In this document: positions 1 through 9,104 of the stretch, in pieces
Numbering within the stretch: position 1 is the stretch's first letter
Layout of the letters: the number at the start of each line of letters is the position of its first letter
Source of the DNA: VYFG01 sp965248685
GTDB taxonomy: Bacteria; Pseudomonadota; Gammaproteobacteria; Arenicellales; Poriferihabitantaceae
NCBI GenBank assembly: GCA_965248685.1
Contig: CBDFKC010000002.1
Coordinates: 806,001 to 870,000, forward strand
Direction of reading: 5' to 3'
Length of the DNA stretch: 64,000 bases
The notes under the pieces: model-generated
Told to the model about the DNA's origin: nothing
What the model saw: only the letters and a program-made list of their open reading frames with translations
The model's database searches: none
Translations under genes and position numbers: made by a program

Positions 1-266
1 AATATCAACTCGCAATCGATATTACTGACGCCTATATTTACTGCTTTTGAAAATCCAAGATTCGCCGTATTTTTAATGATTTTAAGATCGTGGGACTCAG
101 AATCCACATCCTTAATCTGTTCAAGGCTATTGTCACTGGAAAGATTATCAACAATGGCGATCGTTAAAGAAGTATCTGATGCGCAGAGTGATCTAACGCA
201 GCGCTCTAGGTAATCGCCACTATTAAAGTTAACAATGACAACACCAACCCTCCCCTGATCAGACAT
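1..266 (-). CDS. Glycosyltransferase family 2, N-terminal part (runs off left edge)
   Basis: Only the first 88 codons are inside the window; the gene continues past base 1. The visible part begins MSDQGRVGVVIVNFNSGDYL and contains the GT2 features VVIVNFNSG, an IVDNLSSDNS segment and NTANLGFSKAVNIG, which form the nucleotide-sugar-binding half of a GT-A fold. The ATG at 266 overlaps the stop of the upstream glycosyltransferase by 8 bases, so the two are translated from one transcript. Likely role: adding a sugar to a lipopolysaccharide core, O-chain or capsule unit; donor and acceptor cannot be told. The call is secure at family level only. Confidence 0.85.
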   Translation of the reverse strand, partial: MSDQGRVGVVIVNFNSGDYLERCVRSLCASDTSLTIAIVDNLSSDNSLEQIKDVDSESHDLKIIKNTANLGFSKAVNIGVSNIDCELI

Positions 267-1245
267 GACGCTTGAAATAGGGCGCCACAGGATTTATTAC
301 CATTGCATTTTTTAACTGGCGGTTATCGACTTTCCGCATTTTCTGGATTTTTTTGCGCTGAACAAAAATTCCGGGGAGCCCTCGAATAGCATCCCATTTA
401 GATTTAACAATAATCTTCAAGCGACCCCTGAACCCAAAATAGATAATAGTAATAATATTTAACAAAATATGTTGCGGTAGATACCACCACAACATGGAAC
501 TTGGCATGTTTTTAAAAAAGGTCCAAACCAAATTTCGATGACCGTGATAAATGGTGAAATCGCTTTCTGGTCCGGTAATACCTGATCCTACGTGTTGAAC
601 CTGACTGTGATCGAGATGTAAGCAATTCGCACCAGCTAAACGTAGCCGAAATGCCAAGTCAATGTCTTCGTTATAACAAAAATATCGTTCATCGAATCCA
701 TTAACCTGTCGAAACCAATCCAATCGATACAACGCGGCTGCGCCACATGGGGAAAATACGGGTTGGGACAGATTTTTCTGTTGGTCGACAGCGGCACCAT
801 GATCCCGGCGCCAGCTCAAACCACTAACATGATAGACGTCTCCAGTACCATCTAGACGGGTTTGGTTATTCGCATTAACCAGTCGACTTGAAAAGAACTG
901 GATATCTGGGTTTTCAATGATCGCTTGTTTCAGACTCTCTAGCCAGTGGGTATCAGCAATTGTGTCCGGATTTAGCAGTGCCACCCATTCAATTCCATTA
1001 ATGGTTTGTATAGCGTGATTATTGGCAGCGGCAAAACCTGTATTGGTCGATTCCTGTATTAACTCCATATCAGGAAAATTTTCAGCCACCAATTCTGCAG
1101 AGCCGTCATCGCTTTTGTTGTCTACGACAACAACTTTGGTTGCCGGACTTGATTGATTACGCACAGCATGGAGGCAATTTAGAATATGTTCCCTGCCATT
1201 GTAATTAACAACTATTATTGCGATTGTTGGACCTTTTCCACTCAT
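259..1245 (-). CDS. Glycosyltransferase family 2 (rhamnosyltransferase-like)
   Basis: A 328-residue cytoplasmic GT2 enzyme, probably transferring a sugar in surface-polysaccharide assembly. Visible motifs are IAIIVVNYNG near the N-terminus, VVDNKSDDGS, the LLNPDTIAD segment that supplies the metal/nucleotide site, and the NEDIDLAFRLRLAGA segment typical of WcaA/RfbN-type enzymes. A TTG four codons upstream (1257) is also open, but the ATG at 1245 gives the normal GT2 N-terminus, so I prefer it; neither has a convincing ribosome-binding site. It lies 33 bases after the next upstream glycosyltransferase and overlaps the following one by 8 bases. Sugar specificity is unknown. Confidence 0.88.
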   Translation of the reverse strand: MSGKGPTIAIIVVNYNGREHILNCLHAVRNQSSPATKVVVVDNKSDDGSAELVAENFPDMELIQESTNTGFAAANNHAIQTINGIEWVALLNPDTIADTHWLESLKQAIIENPDIQFFSSRLVNANNQTRLDGTGDVYHVSGLSWRRDHGAAVDQQKNLSQPVFSPCGAAALYRLDWFRQVNGFDERYFCYNEDIDLAFRLRLAGANCLHLDHSQVQHVGSGITGPESDFTIYHGHRNLVWTFFKNMPSSMLWWYLPQHILLNIITIIYFGFRGRLKIIVKSKWDAIRGLPGIFVQRKKIQKMRKVDNRQLKNAMVINPVAPYFKRHV

Positions 1246-1278
1246 TCGCAACCACAACTGGAAGCAATAATTTCCATA

Positions 1279-2307
1279 CTATTTGCTTCGAAATAAATTT
1301 CGAATATTATATATCGGTTTGTTTTGAGCCTCATGATACGTCCGCGTCATGAGTTCAGCCAATAATCCAACCGTAATAAATTGTAGACCGATAAACAACA
1401 AAAGGATGCCTAATAACAACAAGGGTCGATCGGACATTGGAACCTGATTGAGTAATTTGTCCATGGTTAAATAGAAGTTGATTGCAAATCCAATAAAACC
1501 ACTAATTAAACCAATAGATCCAAAAAACTGAAGAGGTTTGCTGGAGAACCGCAGCAAAAATATGACCGTGATAAGGTCGAGTATGACTCTGAATGTACGC
1601 GATATTCCGTACTTTGATGTTCCGGCGACTCTGGCTCTATGATTGACTTTTACCTCAGCAATACGAACTCCAATTGAACTCGCAATAGCTGGAATAAATC
1701 GATGCATCTCCCCATATAATGATATTTGCTTGACGACTTCGTAGCGAAACGCTTTGAGCGAACAACCATAGTCATGTAGCTTTACATCGGTAGCCCAAGA
1801 TATCAATTTATTGGCAATTTTCGAGGGGAGTAGCCGTAGCAAAAACCCGTCTTTTCGGTCAAACCGCCATCCCGAAACGAGGTCATAACCTTCATCAATC
1901 TTTTCGAGGAGTTTAGGTATGTCTGCAGGATCATTTTGCCGATCGGCGTCCATTGCAATTACAACTTTTCCCCTCGCGAGGTCAAATCCGGCAGCCATGG
2001 CTGCAGTTTGCCCAAAATTGCGTCGGAATTCCACGACAACAACCCTGCTATCCTGTTGGTGCAGTTTTTTTATCTTGTCGAGAGTCGAATCCTTACTACC
2101 GTCATCAACGTATATGATCTCCGTTTGGCCATCAATAGTATCTAATACCTGGACGATTTCATTGTGAAGTTCAACAATATTGTCCTCTTCTTCATACACG
2201 GGAAGAACAACTGATAGAACCAATTCTGGTCCCTCCGCCGTATCACGCTGTTGGGAAAGGCTGGATATGCTGTCAGATTCTGCGGGGCGTGGATCAATAT
2301 TCGTCAT
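1279..2307 (-). CDS. Membrane-anchored GT2 glycosyltransferase (GtrB/ArnC/DPM1-like)
   Basis: A 342-residue polyprenyl-phosphate glycosyltransferase. The N-terminal GT-A domain has LSVVLPVYEEEDNI, YVDDGSKDST and AMDADRQNDP with its aspartate cluster. Two hydrophobic C-terminal segments (about residues 255-280 and 295-320) should anchor it in the inner membrane. This is the architecture of enzymes that load glucose, mannose or aminoarabinose onto undecaprenyl phosphate. The ATG at 2307 is the natural start and leaves a roughly 25-residue polar leader before the domain. It sits 37 bases downstream of rfbA in the same direction. No flippase (GtrA-like) gene is next to it, so the linked modification cannot be named. 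Confidence 0.88.
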   Translation of the reverse strand: MTNIDPRPAESDSISSLSQQRDTAEGPELVLSVVLPVYEEEDNIVELHNEIVQVLDTIDGQTEIIYVDDGSKDSTLDKIKKLHQQDSRVVVVEFRRNFGQTAAMAAGFDLARGKVVIAMDADRQNDPADIPKLLEKIDEGYDLVSGWRFDRKDGFLLRLLPSKIANKLISWATDVKLHDYGCSLKAFRYEVVKQISLYGEMHRFIPAIASSIGVRIAEVKVNHRARVAGTSKYGISRTFRVILDLITVIFLLRFSSKPLQFFGSIGLISGFIGFAINFYLTMDKLLNQVPMSDRPLLLLGILLLFIGLQFITVGLLAELMTRTYHEAQNKPIYNIRNLFRSK

Positions 2308-2344
2308 TTGGATTATTTGGATATTCTGTTCGGGTCAATATAAG

Positions 2345-3211
2345 TTAGTCTTCTAGCAGGCGCTTTAAATATTGACCATACTCGTTCTTGATTAGTGAGT
2401 CAGCGAGCTGCTCCAGCTGTTCGTCATTGATGTATCCTTGACGCCAACATATTTCCTCAGGGCAACATACCTTCATTCCCTGTCTTTTCTCGATGGTTTC
2501 GATAAATTTGGCAGCATCCAATAGTGAATCATGTGTGCCAGTGTCCAACCAGGCCATACCTCGACCGAATACTTCTACTCCCAGAGTCCCCTCATCAAGA
2601 TAGGTTTGGTTAAGATCAGTAATTTCCAATTCTCCACGGGCAGATGGTTTTAACGATCGAGCGCGTTCAGCTACAGTGTTATCATAAAAGTACAAGCCCG
2701 TAACCGCATACCGAGATTTAGCGATGGCGGGTTTCTCTTCCAAATCATAGGCCTTTCCGTTCTTGTCAAAGGCAACAACACCATATCGCTCCGGATCATT
2801 GACTTGATAGGCAAACACCCTTGCTCCTTTAGATAGTGAGGCCGCGTTGGTCAGACTTTCGCCTAGTTGATGACCATAAAAAATATTATCACCCAAAACC
2901 AAGGCTGAATTATGGGAACCAATATATTCTGAACCGATGATAAACGCCTGGGCTAGTCCATCGGGTGACGGTTGGACCGCATAAGACAGATTGATTCCCC
3001 ATTGTTCGCCACTTCCTAAAAGCTGTTGAAATCGAGGCGTATCCTGTGGTGTGGATATAATCATAATATCCTGAATCCCAGCGAGTAACAGAGCTGACAA
3101 AGGATAGTAAATCATTGGTTTGTCGTATACCGGAATCAGCTGCTTGGAAACCGCTAGTGTCACAGGCCACAAACGGGAACCAGATCCCCCAGCCAAAATT
3201 AAGCCCCTCAC
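2345..3211 (-). CDS. rfbA: Glucose-1-phosphate thymidylyltransferase
   Basis: RmlA/RfbA makes dTDP-glucose from dTTP and glucose-1-phosphate, the first step toward dTDP-rhamnose and other dTDP-6-deoxysugars. The 288-residue protein follows RmlA throughout: MRGLILAGGSGSRLWPVT (Trp replaces the more usual Tyr or His before the Pro), SKQLIPVYDKPMIYYPLS, LGDNIFYGH, LEEKP and GRGMAWLDTGTHDSL. The start is a GTG at 3211 whose four bases GTGA overlap the rfbB stop, a typical coupled junction. The rfbC and rfbD genes needed for dTDP-rhamnose are not in the window. Confidence 0.95.
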   Translation of the reverse strand: MRGLILAGGSGSRLWPVTLAVSKQLIPVYDKPMIYYPLSALLLAGIQDIMIISTPQDTPRFQQLLGSGEQWGINLSYAVQPSPDGLAQAFIIGSEYIGSHNSALVLGDNIFYGHQLGESLTNAASLSKGARVFAYQVNDPERYGVVAFDKNGKAYDLEEKPAIAKSRYAVTGLYFYDNTVAERARSLKPSARGELEITDLNQTYLDEGTLGVEVFGRGMAWLDTGTHDSLLDAAKFIETIEKRQGMKVCCPEEICWRQGYINDEQLEQLADSLIKNEYGQYLKRLLED

Positions 3212-4293
3212 GAATCACCTCTATTTTTCTTCTCTACCGTTCCAAGTCTCTGATGTTTCATTTCATTGGATGCAACTACTTGATCACACCAGGCTCTGTT
3301 GTCTAGGTACCACTGAATGGTTTTCTGCATACCAGAATCGAAAGTTTCGAGCGGATGCCAATCCAATTCGGCTTCAATTCTACTCGCGTCGATTGCATAC
3401 CGTTGATCATGTCCAGGCCTGTCTTTTACGAATGTAATCAGGCTTTCGTGAAGGCTACCGTCGGAGGACGGTGCCAAACCATCGAGGATTCTGCAAACTG
3501 TTTGCACCACATCAATGTTACTTCTTTCTTCATTGCCGCCAACGTTATAACTACGCCCTATCTCCCCTTGCAACATGATCGTGACCAGGGCACGGGCGTG
3601 ATCATCGACGTAGAGCCAATCCCTGACATTACTGCCGTCGCCATATACGGGAATAGGCCGACTTTCCAGCACTTTTCCGATAATAACCGGAAGTAGTTTT
3701 TCCGGATATTGATACGGACCATAATTATTTGAACAATTCGATAGCACAACCGGGAGCCCAAATGTTTCGTGCCAGGCGCGTACCAAATGATCCGAAGACG
3801 CCTTACTTGCTGAATAGGGCGAGTTTGGCTGATAGGGAGAATTTTCAGTAAATGATCCTTGCTCCCCCAGGCTTCCAAAAACTTCATCGGTTGAAATATG
3901 GTGAAAGCGAAATTCAGCGGCTTTCGATTGATTTACTCGAATTAAATAGTTCCGGGAGGCTTCCAGAAGATTATAGGTGCCAACAATATTTGTTTGGATA
4001 AACTCTGCGGGTCCGTCAATAGAACGATCAACATGGGATTCAGCTGCCAGGTGCATTATCGCCCGGGGCTGGTAGGTTTCAAATAAGGCATTGATAACTG
4101 AGGCATCACAAATATCAACCTGCTCAAAATGATATCTTGCAAGGGATGATTCGTTACTAAGGGTCAGCAAATTGCCAGCATACGTTAATTTATCAATATT
4201 AACTATTTCAAATTCAGTTTCTGCAAGCAAATGTCTAATGACGGCGGAACCGATAAATCCGGCACCGCCGGTTACGAAGATTATGTTATTCAA
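3208..4293 (-). CDS. rfbB: dTDP-glucose 4,6-dehydratase
   Basis: RmlB/RfbB converts dTDP-glucose to dTDP-4-keto-6-deoxyglucose, using bound NAD. The 361-residue short-chain-dehydrogenase fold shows TGGAGFIGSAV at the N-terminus, the STDEVFGSLG active-site segment carrying the Asp-Glu pair, and YSASKASSDHLVRAW with the YxxxK dyad. The only workable start is TTG at 4293; the frame is closed by a stop two codons upstream and no ATG precedes the Rossmann glycine motif. The stop overlaps the rfbA GTG by four bases. It lies 16 bases after hldD in a sugar-nucleotide operon. Confidence 0.95.
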   Translation of the reverse strand: MNNIIFVTGGAGFIGSAVIRHLLAETEFEIVNIDKLTYAGNLLTLSNESSLARYHFEQVDICDASVINALFETYQPRAIMHLAAESHVDRSIDGPAEFIQTNIVGTYNLLEASRNYLIRVNQSKAAEFRFHHISTDEVFGSLGEQGSFTENSPYQPNSPYSASKASSDHLVRAWHETFGLPVVLSNCSNNYGPYQYPEKLLPVIIGKVLESRPIPVYGDGSNVRDWLYVDDHARALVTIMLQGEIGRSYNVGGNEERSNIDVVQTVCRILDGLAPSSDGSLHESLITFVKDRPGHDQRYAIDASRIEAELDWHPLETFDSGMQKTIQWYLDNRAWCDQVVASNEMKHQRLGTVEKKNRGDS

Positions 4294-4309
4294 GTTTCAA
4301 TAATACTAA

Positions 4310-5299
4310 TTAACTATTGTTCAGGTAGTCCATGTAACGTTCCACTCCCTGCTGCACGGTCAAAAATTTGGAGTCATAACCGGTTGAGCGCAATGATCCA
4401 ATATCGGCCTCGGTAAAACTCTGGTATTTTCCATCCAGTGCCTTTGGCATTGGGGTATAAACTATTTGACCATGATCTATTGCTTCCTCATACGCCAACG
4501 GTTTTTCACTGCTTACGTTGCGTAGCGCATTGATTACACTTACTGCTACATCGTTAAAACTATGCGCATTGCCTGTGCCAACGTTGTAAACACCACTCAC
4601 CATGGGATTATCCAAAAGAAACATGTTCACTGAAATCACGTCTTCAATAGAAACGAAATCCCGTCGCTGCTCGCCGTCGCCATAGCCACTAGAACCGGAA
4701 AAAAGCGTTACGCGTCCAAGCTCCAAAAACTGATTTCTAAAATGCCATGCCACAGAGGCCATTCGACCTTTGTGCTGTTCTCGTTGACCATAAACATTGA
4801 AGTAGCGCAGTCCGACGCACTGAATACTCGGGTCAGGGTACCGCCTTACATAGTTATCGAACAGTAGTTTAGAGTACGCATAAGCGTTTAATGTTGCTTC
4901 ATTCTCCGGCGCCTCCTTAAACACTGTACCAGCTCCGTACACTGATGCTGAGGAAGCGTAGATGAACTGGGTCTGATTGGATCGGCAAAATTGATACAAT
5001 GCTTTACTGTAGGTAAAGTTATTGTGCATCACGTACTTTGCATCGGTGGCCATAGTATCCGAGCAAGCTCCCTGGTGAAGAACAGCCTTAATCCGGCCAA
5101 ATTTTGAGCCTGCGGTAGTAACTGCAGCGTAAAACTCGTCCTTGTCCATATAATCTGCAATTTCCAATCCCGAAAGATTGGCAACTTTTTCAGCGTTGGT
5201 AAGATTATCAACCACCAAAATTTCAGTTTCGCCCCGCTTGTTCAGGGCATGTACCAAATTGGATCCGATAAATCCAGCACCACCGGTAACGATTATCAT
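4310..5299 (-). CDS. hldD: ADP-L-glycero-D-manno-heptose 6-epimerase
   Basis: HldD (RfaD) inverts C6 of ADP-D-glycero-D-manno-heptose to give the L,D-heptose donor for the lipopolysaccharide inner core. The 329-residue protein has MIIVTGGAGFIGSNLVHAL, the VVDNLTNAEKVANL cofactor segment characteristic of HldD, ASSASVYG and the YAYSKLLFDNYVR YxxxK dyad. Length is close to the family norm (about 310-330). The ATG at 5299 overlaps the stop of the heptose kinase by four bases (ATGA). Together with that kinase it argues for a heptose-containing core. Confidence 0.94.
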   Translation of the reverse strand: MIIVTGGAGFIGSNLVHALNKRGETEILVVDNLTNAEKVANLSGLEIADYMDKDEFYAAVTTAGSKFGRIKAVLHQGACSDTMATDAKYVMHNNFTYSKALYQFCRSNQTQFIYASSASVYGAGTVFKEAPENEATLNAYAYSKLLFDNYVRRYPDPSIQCVGLRYFNVYGQREQHKGRMASVAWHFRNQFLELGRVTLFSGSSGYGDGEQRRDFVSIEDVISVNMFLLDNPMVSGVYNVGTGNAHSFNDVAVSVINALRNVSSEKPLAYEEAIDHGQIVYTPMPKALDGKYQSFTEADIGSLRSTGYDSKFLTVQQGVERYMDYLNNS

Positions 5300-6261
5300 T
5301 GTACTGCGTCTCGAACCATCGCCCGACGCAACTCTTCCATACTCGTGGTGGCAGTTCCGAGTTTTGATACAACCACACCAGCGGCACTATTCGCGATGCT
5401 TAGTGCATCTTTAGACTGAAGCCCAGTAGCCATTGACATCGCCATTACAGCTATAACAGTGTCGCCTGCCCCGCTTACATCGTAGACTTCCCGACTTCGC
5501 GCCGGACTATGAAGGAAACTTTCATCCTGTTCAAACAGTATCATGCCACGTTCACTCAATGTTATTAATAATGAATCGACATTATGCTCGGAAATTATTT
5601 GATTCGCTTTTTGCTGCATATCCTGGTCATTTTGTACCGTTCCAACAACAAGTTCAAACTCATTTAAATTTGGAGTAATCATTGTTGAGCCAGCGTAACG
5701 GGAAAAATCAGCACCTTTGGGATCGACAAACACAGGGGTATTCGCTGCCCGAGACAAAGCAATTAATCTAGCGGCTGCCATTACTGCGCCCTTCCCGTAG
5801 TCCGATATGATAACGATGTCGTGATCTGATAGTTGCTCCGTCAACGTGTTCTCTAAAATACTGATTGAGAGATCATCGGGTAACCCTTCAAAATCGGCCC
5901 TGATTAATTGTTGATTTCTCGAGACAATTCGCTGTTTGATTGAAGTAGGTGCTACTGAATCAACGACGAAGGTATGATTTATCCCGGATTGAGTTGCTAG
6001 TTGCTCGAGAGTAGCCCCCGCATCATCGTCACCTACAATTGCTAATAACGTGCATTGACCACCCAGCGAGGCAATATTAACCGCAACGTTTCCTGCACCA
6101 CCCATTTTTTCATCACAGTTCGTTACTGAGACAACTGGAACTGGGGCTTCAGGGGAGATCCGGTCTACGTCACCAAACCAGTAGCGGTCCAGCATGACAT
6201 CACCGACTACCAGTACTTTAGCGTGGACGAGTGAATCGAGATGTTTACCTGCCGATCCCAT
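5296..6261 (-). CDS. rfaE1: D-glycero-beta-D-manno-heptose-7-phosphate kinase (stand-alone kinase domain)
   Basis: A PfkB/ribokinase-family kinase corresponding to the N-terminal half of HldE. It phosphorylates heptose-7-phosphate at C1 during ADP-heptose synthesis. Visible signatures are VLVVGDVMLDRYWFGDVDRI, MGGAGNVAVNIASLG, VFVDPKGADFSRY and the catalytic DVSGAGDTVIAVMAM. It ends at about 321 residues, so the cytidylyl/adenylyltransferase domain of fused HldE (about 475 residues) is missing and must be encoded elsewhere. An open extension reaches 6318, but the ATG at 6261 (MGSAGKHLD) matches family starts better and overlaps ugd by 17 bases instead of 74. Confidence 0.9.
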   Translation of the reverse strand: MGSAGKHLDSLVHAKVLVVGDVMLDRYWFGDVDRISPEAPVPVVSVTNCDEKMGGAGNVAVNIASLGGQCTLLAIVGDDDAGATLEQLATQSGINHTFVVDSVAPTSIKQRIVSRNQQLIRADFEGLPDDLSISILENTLTEQLSDHDIVIISDYGKGAVMAAARLIALSRAANTPVFVDPKGADFSRYAGSTMITPNLNEFELVVGTVQNDQDMQQKANQIISEHNVDSLLITLSERGMILFEQDESFLHSPARSREVYDVSGAGDTVIAVMAMSMATGLQSKDALSIANSAAGVVVSKLGTATTSMEELRRAMVRDAVQ

Positions 6262-7567
6262 AATAGTGTAATCCAGCAGAGCGAACAGCTTCGGGGGAAA
6301 AAATATTCCGACCATCAACTACAACGTCGCCGCGAAGCGTTGATTGAATTCGGTCTATATCAGCGGCACGAAATGCACGCCATTCAGTAACCACAATCAG
6401 CGCATCTGCACCTTTAAGGACCTCGTAGGGATCTTCAGAATTAAGTGTGAGTTTTTCGCTGGCCCCATAAATTCTATGCGCTTCGTCCGTAGCAACTGGA
6501 TCAAACGCCTGAACTTTGGCGCCCATCTCCCATAGTGCCTCCATTACCACTCGGCTGGGCGCATCCCGCATATCGTCAGTATCAGGCTTAAATGACAATC
6601 CCCATAATGCGAAAACCTTGCCATCTAACTCTTTACCAAAATGATCTGTGATCTTACTAATAGGTACCTTTTTTTGATCGTTGTTAACGGCTTCTACCGC
6701 AGCCAGGATACGTGAGTCATAGTTATTTTCTTTAGCGGTACGATGCAATGCCTGCACGTCTTTGGGAAAACACGATCCGCCATATCCACATCCTGGGTAG
6801 ATGAAGTGGTATCCGATTCGCGGATCTGCACCGATACCAAGGCGTACCGACTCAATATCGGCTCCGAGTCGCTCTGCCAGATTTGCCATTTCATTCATAA
6901 ATGAAATTTTGGTGGCCAGCATCGCATTAGCGGTATATTTGGTAAGTTCGGCTGAGGCGATGTCCATGGTGATCATACGTTCATGGTTTCGATTGAATGG
7001 AGCATACAGCTGTCGCATTACTTCCAATGCGCGATCGTCAGAAGACCCAATAACAATTCGGTCGGGTTTCATGAAATCTTCCACCGCAGCGCCCTCTTTG
7101 AGAAACTCCGGATTGGAGACAACACTAAATTCAACATCAATCTTTCGGATTTTTAATGCGCCATCGATTTCTCGTTTAACCTTGTTTGCGGTACCTACCG
7201 GGACGGTAGATTTGGTGACGACTACTGCATAGTCAATAATATGCTCCCCTATGGATTTGGCTACCTGCAAGACATACCTCAGATCAGCCGATCCATCTTC
7301 GTCTGGCGGAGTTCCAACCGCAATAAATATTACCTGGGCATGAGCGACTCCAGCAGCGATATCGTTGGTAAAGCTCAGTCTTTCCGATTGTCTATTGTCC
7401 TGAACCAGGACATCCAAGCCGGGTTCATAGATTGGGAGTACATCATTGTTGAGGCCGTTAATTTTCTCGATATCGGTATCTACGCATATAACCGAGTTCC
7501 CCATTTCTGAAAGACATGTTCCGGTTACCAGGCCAACATAGCCAGTACCAACAACGGTTATATTCAT
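6245..7567 (-). CDS. ugd: UDP-glucose 6-dehydrogenase
   Basis: Ugd oxidises UDP-glucose twice to UDP-glucuronate with two NAD, supplying acidic sugars for capsule or lipopolysaccharide. The 440-residue protein has the N-terminal Rossmann MNITVVGTGYVGLVTGTCL, VGTPPDEDGSADL, VVTKSTVPVGT, the PEFLKEGAAVEDF segment, and the catalytic cysteine in GCGYGGSCFPKD, followed by a C-terminal UDP-binding domain (LSFKPDTDDMRDAPS). ATG at 7567. It lies 45 bases after lapB, and its last bases overlap the heptose kinase start. UDP-glucuronate would fit the glucuronoxylan-methyltransferase-like protein encoded at 36529, but that link is inference. Confidence 0.96.
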   Translation of the reverse strand: MNITVVGTGYVGLVTGTCLSEMGNSVICVDTDIEKINGLNNDVLPIYEPGLDVLVQDNRQSERLSFTNDIAAGVAHAQVIFIAVGTPPDEDGSADLRYVLQVAKSIGEHIIDYAVVVTKSTVPVGTANKVKREIDGALKIRKIDVEFSVVSNPEFLKEGAAVEDFMKPDRIVIGSSDDRALEVMRQLYAPFNRNHERMITMDIASAELTKYTANAMLATKISFMNEMANLAERLGADIESVRLGIGADPRIGYHFIYPGCGYGGSCFPKDVQALHRTAKENNYDSRILAAVEAVNNDQKKVPISKITDHFGKELDGKVFALWGLSFKPDTDDMRDAPSRVVMEALWEMGAKVQAFDPVATDEAHRIYGASEKLTLNSEDPYEVLKGADALIVVTEWRAFRAADIDRIQSTLRGDVVVDGRNIFSPEAVRSAGLHYYGIGR

Positions 7568-7612
7568 AATTGATGTTATCTTTTTTAGTTATTTGGGAAA
7601 CACAACAAGAAA

Positions 7613-8806
7613 CTAAACTAATAGCTTTCCTACACCATCACGGTCGCGACCGAACAGTCGTTTTTGTACAGATCCCCATTCCTTGCATCCTGGACATTGC
7701 CAGTGCAAGGTGCTGCCATTGAACCCGCACTGTCGACAATGGTATTCGCGGGCCTGACCCATGGACTCCGAAAGAAGCCTGGAAATTAACTCGAGATCAA
7801 TGGACTCTCCTTTAAATAGTTCTGGCGCATTTCTATTTCGTAGAAGTTGGTATAAACCTTCAAGAGTCGGATATTTTTTAACAATCTCAACAAATAGTTG
7901 CTGTCCAGCGACAGCTCCCTTACGACTCCGGGTAAATTCCACCAGCGCAGAAATAATTCTGGCGTCGGGATTTTTTTCAAATGCATGTTCAAGAAACTCA
8001 CGATATCCTTTGGAATCACTAACTGCGGTGTAACTCGCCGATATAGCGTCGACTACCTCTCCTAGAGCTTCTGGGGCAAAGTGCTCCAATTCCCGCCAAA
8101 TTGCTATCGCACCATGATGATTGCCGCGCGAGGCGGCAACCTCTCCCGCCAAAATAATTCCGCGGACACAATTTGTTACGTATTTGAAGGCCGATTCGAG
8201 ATAATACTCAGCTTCTCCAGTTTTTCCTTCATTAATTGCGCGCTGGGCTAGTTCACAGCAAAACTGTGAAAGTGGTTCAGAAAAATCCTGATCGGAAATA
8301 GCGGCGAGTTCGTCACCGACCACAATAGCGCTATGCCATTCTTTTTCCTGGTCATAAATCTGCAATAAAAACCGGCATGCCTGCTCCTTGTATTCAGAGA
8401 CCTGGCGTAATTCCTGAAACAAACTTTCTGAGCGATCAAACAGCCCTGCCTTAAAATAGTCCTGTGCAAGTTCAAATAATGCGAGTGATCGTAATCTATC
8501 GTCAAGGTCAGAACGGGCTACCAGATTCTGATGAATTTGAGTGGCGCGTTCGATTTCACCCCTGCGGCGAAATAAATTCCCCAGTGCGACATGCATTTCT
8601 ACCGTATCGCGATCCAATTCAACTGCTTCCAGGAATACGTTCAACGCCTTATCAGGTTGTTCGTTTAACAAGAGATTCAGTCCTTTGAAAAACGCGTCTG
8701 GTACCGGTTGTATTTTTGCCTGGGAATCTGCTCGTTCCCTGGACGACATTACCCATCCACTGGCGGCGGCGGCGGGAAGAAGTAAAAGTAACCAAACTGG
8801 ATCCAT
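7613..8806 (-). CDS. lapB: Lipopolysaccharide assembly protein B
   Basis: LapB (YciM) is an inner-membrane adaptor that presents LpxC to FtsH and so sets lipopolysaccharide synthesis. The 397-residue protein has one N-terminal membrane segment (VWLLLLLPAAAASGW), a long run of TPR helices facing the cytoplasm, and a C-terminal rubredoxin-like metal site with CRQCGF and CPGCKEWG (CxxC pairs). Length and order match E. coli LapB (389). ATG at 8806. It follows lapA by 29 bases, as in most gammaproteobacteria, and leads into ugd and the sugar genes, which ties core assembly and its control in one direction. Confidence 0.95.
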   Translation of the reverse strand: MDPVWLLLLLPAAAASGWVMSSRERADSQAKIQPVPDAFFKGLNLLLNEQPDKALNVFLEAVELDRDTVEMHVALGNLFRRRGEIERATQIHQNLVARSDLDDRLRSLALFELAQDYFKAGLFDRSESLFQELRQVSEYKEQACRFLLQIYDQEKEWHSAIVVGDELAAISDQDFSEPLSQFCCELAQRAINEGKTGEAEYYLESAFKYVTNCVRGIILAGEVAASRGNHHGAIAIWRELEHFAPEALGEVVDAISASYTAVSDSKGYREFLEHAFEKNPDARIISALVEFTRSRKGAVAGQQLFVEIVKKYPTLEGLYQLLRNRNAPELFKGESIDLELISRLLSESMGQAREYHCRQCGFNGSTLHWQCPGCKEWGSVQKRLFGRDRDGVGKLLV

Positions 8807-8835
8807 CGATCGATTGACCAGGCTAACCCACGCAG

Positions 8836-9099
8836 TTAGACCCGATCTGTCTCCATTGTCCGGATAGTTTTATTCGCCTTGGACAGGTTACGTCGCAGCT
8901 TAACTGATTTAACCAAACTGGCGAAATATCCTATAAAAATTCCTGCTGCCAGTGTAATTAACAGTAGTATCGTTAACCGCATTTCAATATTCCATCCCAT
9001 ATAGTATTTCAGCGAAACAGTTTGAGGATTGTTATAGAAAAATGACAATCCAAACAGGAAGAAAACCACAATAATAAATACGTATATCAGTTTTTTCAT
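8836..9099 (-). CDS. lapA: Lipopolysaccharide assembly protein A domain (DUF1049)
   Basis: LapA (YciS) is a small inner-membrane partner of LapB. The 87-residue protein has two predicted membrane segments (about residues 2-20 and 42-64) and a basic cytoplasmic tail (KLRRNLSKANKTIR) that probably forms a short coiled coil. The phrase PQTVSLKYYMGW is typical of DUF1049. It starts at the ATG at 9099, only 5 bases after ihfB, and precedes lapB by 29 bases. Assignment rests on size, topology and the conserved ihfB-lapA-lapB order as much as on sequence. Confidence 0.9.
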   Translation of the reverse strand: MKKLIYVFIIVVFFLFGLSFFYNNPQTVSLKYYMGWNIEMRLTILLLITLAAGIFIGYFASLVKSVKLRRNLSKANKTIRTMETDRV

Positions 9100-9104
9100 T
9101 ATAG

